64,000 nucleotides of DNA from Eumeta japonica (lineage: Eukaryota; Arthropoda; Insecta; Lepidoptera; Psychidae): assembly GCA_005406025.1 (NCBI GenBank), contig BGZK01000012.1, forward strand, positions 682,001-746,000. The letters are read 5' to 3'. The notes below the pieces were generated by a model. The model searched no databases. It saw only the letters and a list, made by a program, of their open reading frames with translations, and was not told the DNA's origin. Shown piece by piece: positions 61,401 to 64,000 of this stretch (the stretch's first letter is position 1; every line of letters begins with the position of its first letter). A program made the position numbers and the translations under genes.

Positions 61401-62005
61401 AGGAAATATAAATAAAACTTAGTTTTGTAAAAAATTATTAATATTAAAATAATTCAAAATCTGCGTGAGAAGTAAAACACAATATTTCTATTTGCATAAC
61501 AATAAATATTCTCGTACCTTTCATTTGCTATATTGTCATTCTAGTTGCATTTAGGTGAATATGTGTTTATAAAATTTTCCATTAAACACAAAATTGAGCG
61601 TTCTCGTGTTGAAGCATTTTAATGCTGTTTTAGTGACGAGATCGTAAACCTGTTATTTATCGGTCCTCGCGCCATGAGTAATGTTGGTAACGTTAAACTA
61701 TGATGGTCTTTTGCTTCAAATAATTGCTTTTTTTTTACCCCGATTTTTCACGGTTAGATTTTCATCAGAATTTGCACTAAGAGATTAACTATCTGGTAAT
61801 AAAAATCGTTGTAGCATTCATTGAAAAGTTTCGCATACAACATTATCTCGGACGAACATCAAATTCGGCGTGTTATTGACGATTATATATCATTGTTTAC
61901 GAACTATGTTTTCATTACGAACGCCGATGGCAACTCACGTGCGACGACAGCGCCCAAGCTGACGGCGGCGATGTGCAGAAGCAGAAGGGCCCGTTTTTGG
62001 GACAT
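37172..62005 (-). CDS. secreted CLIP-domain serine protease (CLIPB-like, trypsin specificity), seven exons
   Basis: Minus-strand exons are 62005-61939, 50216-50074, 45142-44953, 41323-41218, 40465-40278, 38734-38633 and 37482-37172. They total 1107 nt, 368 codons plus TGA, and every join keeps phase. Order: signal peptide (1-22), CLIP domain (23-74, six Cys: 25, 31, 37, 61, 72, 73), linker with Cys103, activation site R111|IVGG, then the chymotrypsin-fold domain with His156 (TAAHC), Asp218 (NDIALLRL) and Ser316 (GDSGGAL). Asp310, six before the Ser, predicts cleavage after Arg/Lys. The extra pair C185/C190 and the ICLP Cys238, expected to bond Cys103, fit the CLIPB group. Family knowledge: such zymogens circulate in haemolymph and act in prophenoloxidase activation or Toll cascades; which one is not decidable here. 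Oddity: intron 5 appears to use a GC donor. The largest intron is 11.7 kb. Confidence 0.92.
37483..38632 (-). other. protease intron 6
   Basis: No gene is seen; AT-rich. The stretch 38150-38260 has higher CpG and an ATG followed by GTGAGT on the plus strand, not supported further. Confidence 0.6.
38633..38734 (-). CDS. protease exon 6: ICLP disulphide segment
   Basis: The acceptor is tcctttag before 38734 and the donor CAC|gtaagt after 38633. It encodes DFIKPICLPLSDELRRSSFS and GWDIQVAGWGKTET, the standard middle of the S1 domain. It is too short to stand out as an open frame. Confidence 0.92.
38735..40277 (-). other. protease intron 5 (GC-AG)
   Basis: This is an AT-rich intron with an apparent GC donor at 40277-40276 and acceptor ctttag at 38735-38740. 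No embedded element is recognised. Confidence 0.6.
40278..40465 (-). CDS. protease exon 5: catalytic aspartate; GC donor
   Basis: The acceptor cctctag before 40465 gives L-SQVRLGEWN; the nearer ttctcag would put a TAG in frame. The exon contains the CLIPB-type extra Cys pair (MDC..GDC), IERIIPHEQYDARD and NDIALLRL with Asp218. It must end at 40278 (TACACAG) to join DFIKPICLP in frame, so the intron begins with GC. Confidence 0.88.
40466..41217 (-). other. protease intron 4
   Basis: It holds a CA/TA/TG dinucleotide run at 40517-40565 that is itself nearly self-complementary. Nothing else is seen. Confidence 0.6.
40517..40565. repeat. CA/TA/TG compound microsatellite
   Basis: acacacacacatatataaaa then tgtgtgtttgtgtgtg, nearly self-complementary, in protease intron 4. 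Confidence 0.85.
41218..41323 (-). CDS. protease exon 4: catalytic histidine
   Basis: The acceptor is gtgatag before 41323; the first two bases make Pro with the previous C. It encodes PRGWTFSCGGVLITSRYVLT and AAHC with the active-site His156, then VKGLDLPSTWT. The donor is CT|gtgagt. Confidence 0.93.
41431..41500. repeat. CGACTTCAAAAAA repeat end
   Basis: aaccgacttcaaaaaaagag then ttctcaattcatgtac matches the very common lepidopteran repeat terminus; a related terminus lies at 55978-56004 (atcgacttcaaaaaaaggag). Confidence 0.5.
41640..41835. repeat. degenerate GATTCC/GATCTT hexamer-like tract
   Basis: The words cgttctcgatatc, ttttcgattccgacc, cccgattttgattccagc and cccgattccgctttc recur on the plus strand within protease intron 3. 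Confidence 0.5.
42304..42344. repeat. hairpin inside mariner, perfect 17-bp arms, 7-nt spacer
   Basis: aatcaatacatcgctgc and gcagcgatgtattgatt flank attcgac. On the minus strand the arm at 42304-42320 is the native mariner coding sequence (QRCID); the arm at 42328-42344 is an inverted copy. Confidence 0.92.
42974..43000. repeat. hairpin inside mariner, perfect 11-bp arms, 5-nt spacer
   Basis: aatatcagtgc and gcactgatatt flank tgtgg. It interrupts the mariner reading NISA...LMIETD. Confidence 0.9.
43863..44165. repeat. degenerate tandem repeat, ~122-bp unit
   Basis: Three successive units start gtcagatggtggagcaaaaa (43863), gtctgatgataaagcaaaga (43983) and gtctgatgatgaagacagaa (44106). Each contains a CTC(g/a)(a/g)GTTTGGG and TTGTTTTG-like block. 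A CGGCTTCAAAAAA end follows at 44202, a pattern seen in lepidopteran repeats. Confidence 0.6.
44953..45142 (-). CDS. protease exon 3: CLIP end, linker, activation site
   Basis: The acceptor is tttatttag before 45142 and the donor C|gtgagg after 44953. The exon starts ICCPPEYQ, finishing the CLIP cysteines. It then has a Gly/Ser/Thr linker, ECGVQQNDDRIVGG (zymogen cleavage after Arg) and DDHPWMTLLRYDK at the start of the catalytic domain. Confidence 0.93.
45184..45205. repeat. (TA)n microsatellite
   Basis: About 11 TA units in protease intron 2. Confidence 0.95.
46770..46784. repeat. (GA)n run
   Basis: Seven GA units in protease intron 2. Confidence 0.85.
47210..47455 (-). repeat. possible tRNA-derived SINE
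   Basis: The minus strand from 47455 reads TGGCTCGGTGGTTAAGAGCG, like a pol III A box, followed by TTCGAATCGGTAGG, a partial B box, and then a non-tRNA body. No cloverleaf closes, so a working tRNA gene is excluded. Confidence 0.35.
47591..48055 (-). repeat. interspersed repeat copy B, inverted partner of the 35.1-kb copy
   Basis: It carries ACGTGACAACG at 47635-47645 and CGTTGTCACGT at 48042-48052, with the same internal 31-bp tandem pair and the same outside flank as copy A. Differences are a few substitutions and 1-4 base indels, so the copy is young. It lies in intron 2 of the protease gene. Confidence 0.75.
48620..48740 (+). pseudogene. mariner-like transposase C-terminal fragment
   Basis: The plus strand reads FPKITLQLKEIQFSSWEDTV then AACKKAVDEVSDLD, which resembles the region after the third Asp in mariner transposases. 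Only this fragment is left; the upstream ~130 bases are uncertain. Confidence 0.45.
48811..49560 (-). repeat. 'gggttccg' interspersed repeat, minus-strand copy
   Basis: It begins with the hairpin GAGCATGTCGGACCATGCTC (7-bp arms) next to an A-rich run and ends near cctgtgacatacggatggac and gacgaaactac. It is a reverse-complement relative of the 54.1-kb copy. Confidence 0.6.
50074..50216 (-). CDS. protease exon 2: CLIP domain
   Basis: The acceptor on the minus strand is attttgcag before 50216. It encodes QICNGGAPCITLESCIGLYD, then LLQRGTNPQLTQLLRR, LHCGFQ and NQPK. The spacing C-x5-C-x5-C then a later Cys, completed by ICCP in the next exon, is the CLIP pattern. The donor AAG|gtacta is weaker than consensus. 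Confidence 0.92.
50440..50580 (+). repeat. partial 'gggttccg' repeat
   Basis: It has ttccgtggtcctaaggaacc and ccgtccgtccatgtctgtct, the start block of the family, then diverges. Confidence 0.45.
51363..52118 (-). pseudogene. degraded copy of an unnamed repetitive insect/cnidarian protein family
   Basis: The minus strand reads FKICGDLKVIALLLGLQLGY then TKFCCFLCEWDSRDR, PSDVFLPPLHIKLGPIKNFV, AMDRNGNGFLYLKEKF, then after a frameshift DAKIKEGILVGPQIRELVKD, LGNHKSDNYKELIDELLLAY, NMSLKIHFLDSHLAFFPENL and ADYCWTIKRD. I recognise this as an abundant family of 'uncharacterised' predicted proteins in insects and Hydra; its nature is unknown to me. The CxxC-like FCCFLCEWD and the H-x-D/H residues could bind metal. 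At least two frame breaks make this copy non-functional. Confidence 0.65.
52168..52875 (-). repeat. 'gggttccg' interspersed repeat, minus-strand copy with inner hairpin
   Basis: It has the same GAGCATGTCGGACCATGCTC end and the same block order as the 48.8-kb copy, ending with gtgacatatggacggacgga. It carries an extra snapback hairpin at 52358-52401 that the sibling copies lack. Confidence 0.6.
52358..52401. repeat. hairpin, gttcacaagca arms with inner gagag/ctctc
   Basis: gttcacaagca and tgcttgtgaac pair perfectly, with further pairing gagag/ctctc around aatata. Sibling repeat copies have only one arm. Confidence 0.9.
53810..53845. repeat. hairpin, perfect 16-bp arms, 4-nt spacer
   Basis: tttgctacctttacat, ttct, then the exact reverse complement. 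Confidence 0.93.
54105..55405 (+). repeat. 'gggttccg' interspersed repeat, longest copy
   Basis: It runs from gagttccgagccaaaatggc to cttcggaaccctacaatggg and the hairpin GGCATGGTCCGACATGCTC. Compared with other copies it has about 530 extra bases (54715-55240) containing an 18-bp palindrome and a TATAAAAG box. There is no credible open frame. Confidence 0.6.
54751..54790 (+). promoter_or_regulatory. 18-bp palindrome followed by TATAAAAG box inside a repeat
   Basis: gcgttaaacgtttaacgc (54751-54768) is a perfect palindrome; TATAAAAG lies at 54783-54790 and a near repeat acgttaaacgttcaacgc follows at 54798. It looks like a promoter module carried by the repeat, but no transcript is known. Confidence 0.3.
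55978..56010. repeat. CGACTTCAAAAAA repeat end
   Basis: atcgacttcaaaaaaaggag then gaggtttcac is a short relic of the same repeat terminus as 41431. Confidence 0.5.
56127..56374. mobile_element. hAT-type MITE, 248 bp
   Basis: TAGGGTTACTAG at the left pairs with CTAGCAACCCTA at the right with one mismatch. The target duplications CTCTCGAG and CTCTCAAG differ at one base. It contains an inner 19-bp-arm hairpin (56243-56290, one mismatch) built on the gtccggcttttt word. Confidence 0.85.
57210..57241. repeat. hairpin, perfect 14-bp arms, 4-nt spacer
   Basis: acaacttttttata, aacg, tataaaaaagttgt. It is A/T-biased but fully paired. Confidence 0.88.
58438..58570. repeat. degenerate GAACCG-type hexamer-like tract
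   Basis: The words atcgagaacgaaaccg, gaatgagaccgcgatagg, caaccggaactacaaccg recur with about 6-nt spacing in protease intron 1. Confidence 0.5.
60459..61189. mobile_element. non-autonomous DNA transposon with TGCACGCCTCAT termini, 731 bp
   Basis: TGCACGCCTCAT at 60459-60470 is exactly mirrored by ATGAGGCGTGCA at 61178-61189, and AAGCGG/CCGCT continues the match with a one-base gap. No target duplication is clear. The interior is AT-rich with poly-T runs and no transposase. Confidence 0.55.
61939..62005 (-). CDS. protease exon 1: start codon and signal peptide
   Basis: ATG is at 62005-62003, followed by MSQKRALLLLHIAAVSLG and AVVA, a basic start and an 18-residue hydrophobic core. The donor C|GTGAGT (intron starts at 61938) leaves one base that completes CAA (Gln23) with exon 2. 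Cleavage after Ala22 would expose QICNGG, right at the CLIP domain. The reading phase, signal peptide quality and a GC-rich setting support it despite the distance. Confidence 0.82.
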
Positions 62006-62230
62006 TTCGGGACGCGTGCGCAAAACGGCGTTCTCGCCGCGACCTATCTCTGGCGACGGGACGTCGTGGCCGTGCAGCGCGCCCCGGCCGCGTGCGCTAG
62101 CAAATCCGCGGTCCGAGAACGACTGGCGCGGCGGCGGTCGGTCGCGGACGCTCCTCTCCGGTCGGCCCTGACTTTGAGGCCGATCACCGAGAGGTTATCG
62201 GCGAGCTTCTTAATTACACAATTCTCGAAC
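62006..62230 (-). promoter_or_regulatory. GC/CpG-rich 5' flank or 5'UTR of the protease gene
   Basis: Just upstream of the minus-strand start codon lies some 200 bases of GC- and CpG-rich sequence, unlike the AT-rich surroundings. It probably holds the 5'UTR and core promoter. No TATA box was recognised. Plus-strand open frames across it are shadows. Confidence 0.35.
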
Positions 62231-62234
62231 GGAT

Positions 62235-62244
62235 GGGATTTTCA
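62235..62244 (+). promoter_or_regulatory. kappaB-like GGGATTTTCA in the protease 5' flank
   Basis: The decamer is one mismatch from a GGGATTTTCC-type Rel site and lies about 230 bases upstream of the protease ATG. Many CLIP proteases are immune-induced. One imperfect site is weak evidence. Confidence 0.15.
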
Positions 62245-62780
62245 TAGTGTCGATATGAATTAACGGGGACAAATAAAAATTGGATGTATACAATACCAGC
62301 GAGTGCGTATACTCAAACCCGATCTTCTCTTGGAAATCGTATAATTCACGTGATGTCGTATAAACATGAGCAACCGACTTATACAGACAGTAATTTATTT
62401 GTTTTGTCCGATTTAAATTATTCTACTGCTGAGGCATATTCTCCTACAATCTATTTATTTCAAATTGTCCCACTTCAACCTAAGTGCTCCACGCTAGTCC
62501 TGTGCAAATTAGAGATCGAAATAAAGTCCGGAACCGGCAGCTTAATGTGCTCTATGAGGCATGGAGCGAATGATTTGATTTGGCGTTGAATATTGCTATG
62601 TATATCATGATTCTCTATTCAAGTCCTACTCGCGACGCCGATCCCGTTTCATTCTCGCGTTCAATCCCGGTCTTGAATTCAATTATAATTCAATATTCCA
62701 TTTTCAAAGGTTTTTTTTTTATTTTCACGTAGGAATCCTAAATATTCCCAAAATAAAAAGTAATCTGTGTGGCTAATAAG

Positions 62781-62931
62781 CAAGGGCGGAACCAGGGGGG
62801 AGGTCATGGGAGTAATGATCCCTCCCCCTAGGCTAGGTATTTGTCTTACTATTGTAATCGATTTAGAGTCAGTCCTGACTAAACCTCGATTGTGTGTTCG
62901 CCCCTCGACTCGAAGGCTGGATCCGCCCTTG
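62781..62931 (+). mobile_element. hAT-type MITE, 151 bp
   Basis: The termini are CAAGGGCGGAACCAG and the complement of CTGGATCCGCCCTTG. The 8-bp target duplications are CTAATAAG and CCAATAAG (one mismatch). There is no coding capacity. Termini and 8-bp duplication point to the hAT superfamily. Confidence 0.8.
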
Positions 62932-63489
62932 CCAATAAGCTCCTCTACCGTCCAGCGAAAATCCTATACAGATGAATTCAGACGTTCACAAAATTATCCC
63001 GAACAAACCCTGAATCTTACGAAATATCGAAATGAATAACTTGAAAATTTAAGATTCTTTTTTAAACCCTAAAATTATCATCGGAATCTGCTTATTCGAA
63101 TCAAATTTTGAAAAGACAGATAAAAATTCTGAAAATTCATTCAATTACTTATTATCGGGCGTCGTGTAAAAAGCAGTACTCCTTTAAATTTAGGCATTTA
63201 TTTTTAAACCATCATCATCAATGAATACATATATCAGTGAGTGAATAAATTTGAATAATTCTTCAGAACACTGTCTAAAGTTATCCCATAAAATAATCAC
63301 AGAGATGCGACAACTCTTTGCAAATCCTGTGGGATCGAGCAGATGAGATAATAAAGAGTCGCCGACAATTTACGTGACTTTTGACGTAGGATTAGCTCTC
63401 GAGGCAAAAGATGATACTGATTTGCCTCAGCCCAGATGTGATAGCAGTAGCCCAAATGTGATACGACCTATTCCTTATAAAGTAAAAGG

Positions 63490-63800
63490 CAATGATCGGG
63501 TTTGAAGTAACGTTACACTTTATTAAGCACCCCAAGTGCTTTAGAAACTAATTTCACTTTTTTCTCTAGATTATCGCGAAACTGAATGCTTTTCGATCCA
63601 ATACGATTCCAATTCCAATTAAGATTCCAGATTAAAAAGATTCCAATACGCGCTATAGCATTAAAGGCAGTGCCTACGATTTTTTTAGCCGTAAACGTGT
63701 AAAGTTGTGTTTTTCTGGGATTAAATTCCACAAGTTTAAGTCTACCCCATTCCGAGACTTACTCTGAGGATGTTTCGATTTCGGACACGAATTGATTTCG
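63490..63800 (-). pseudogene. LINE ORF2 fragment, same family as 7800-8750
   Basis: The minus strand reads LKLVEFNPRKTQLYTFTAKK, then after an insertion QFRDNLEKKVKLVSKALGVL and NKV. These match the segment around EFNHRKTQ and SKKFGMINRV in the other relic. About 75 bases of GATTCC-like sequence (63575-63650) separate the halves. Confidence 0.65.
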
Positions 63801-64000
63801 ACACGTATTAATATGATCCCTAGACATATCAGTATGGCAGTCGTACAGTATCAGTACTGCCCGCATAGCAACAGTAGTTACCGATTTTCAGTAAATCATT
63901 GATATCCAGAATGAATAGGCGATAGTAGTAGGCGACAAGCCTTGAGGGATATCGGCATTCATGAGCTTAGGTTCCGAGCGAAAACCATCAACTTTGATGT

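Larger units (their letters stand above)
50217..61938 (-). other. protease intron 1 (11.7 kb)
   Basis: It contains a partial 'gggttccg' copy (50440-50580), a degraded gene of an unnamed insect repeat family (51363-52118), two further 'gggttccg' copies (52168-52875, 54105-55405), a hAT MITE (56127-56374), several hairpins, GATTC patches (55425-55505, 58438-58570, 59735-59785) and a 731-bp TIR element (60459-61189). Confidence 0.5.
62246..64000. other. region upstream of the protease gene
   Basis: No gene is recognised. It contains a GATCC/GATTC patch (62630-62695), a hAT MITE (62781-62931) and a LINE fragment on the minus strand (63490-63800). Confidence 0.5.

Noticed and set aside
1..64000. 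CRISPR arrays, bacterial operons or viral genes
   Set aside because: No regular short repeats with unique spacers, no dense gene packing and no viral structural or polymerase motif; the DNA is insect nuclear.

Overview
The window is AT-rich insect nuclear DNA with intron-split genes set in transposon relics. A lepidopteran (moth or butterfly) is the best guess. The reasons are the CLIP-domain serine protease, mariner copies, a Jockey/CR1-like LINE relic with the 3' tail common in Lepidoptera, 'CGACTTCAAAAAA' repeat ends and several short hAT-type MITEs. No bacterial, organellar or viral gene was recognised.

Layout. (1) 1-16,863: no exon recognised; MITE, LINE and repeat relics, a CpG-rich block near 1.1-1.5 kb and several perfect hairpins. 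(2) 16,864-20,949, plus strand: the last four exons of a ZIP (SLC39) zinc transporter of the ZIP1/2/3 type; the exons for its first two membrane helices were not found. (3) 20,950-29,376: intergenic, with two hAT MITEs, a mariner fragment and one copy of a repeat with a 'gggttccg' start. (4) 29,377-34,757, plus strand: a three-exon homologue of human C14orf119, a small conserved protein of unknown function. (5) 37,172-62,005, minus strand: a complete seven-exon CLIP-domain serine protease (368 codons plus stop), from the signal-peptide exon at 62.0 kb to the Ser-active-site exon at 37.2 kb. It converges with the C14orf119 gene. Its introns hold a mariner, a tandem 122-bp repeat, two minus-strand repeat copies, a degraded gene of an unnamed repetitive insect family, and one of two ~95% identical inverted repeats. 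(6) 62,006-64,000: GC-rich 5' flank of the protease, a MITE and a LINE fragment.

The three genes have no evident shared pathway: zinc import, an unknown cytosolic role, and secreted proteolysis (probably melanisation or Toll signalling).

The most unusual signal is a dozen or so short, mostly perfect snapback palindromes (arms 11-21 bp, spacers 1-16 nt). Where a reference is available (mariner protein reading frame, sibling repeat copies), one arm is the ancestral sequence and the other an inverted copy placed beside it, as expected from local template-switch replication errors. A second signal is a degenerate hexamer-like GATTCC/GAATCG sequence scattered over about ten loci.
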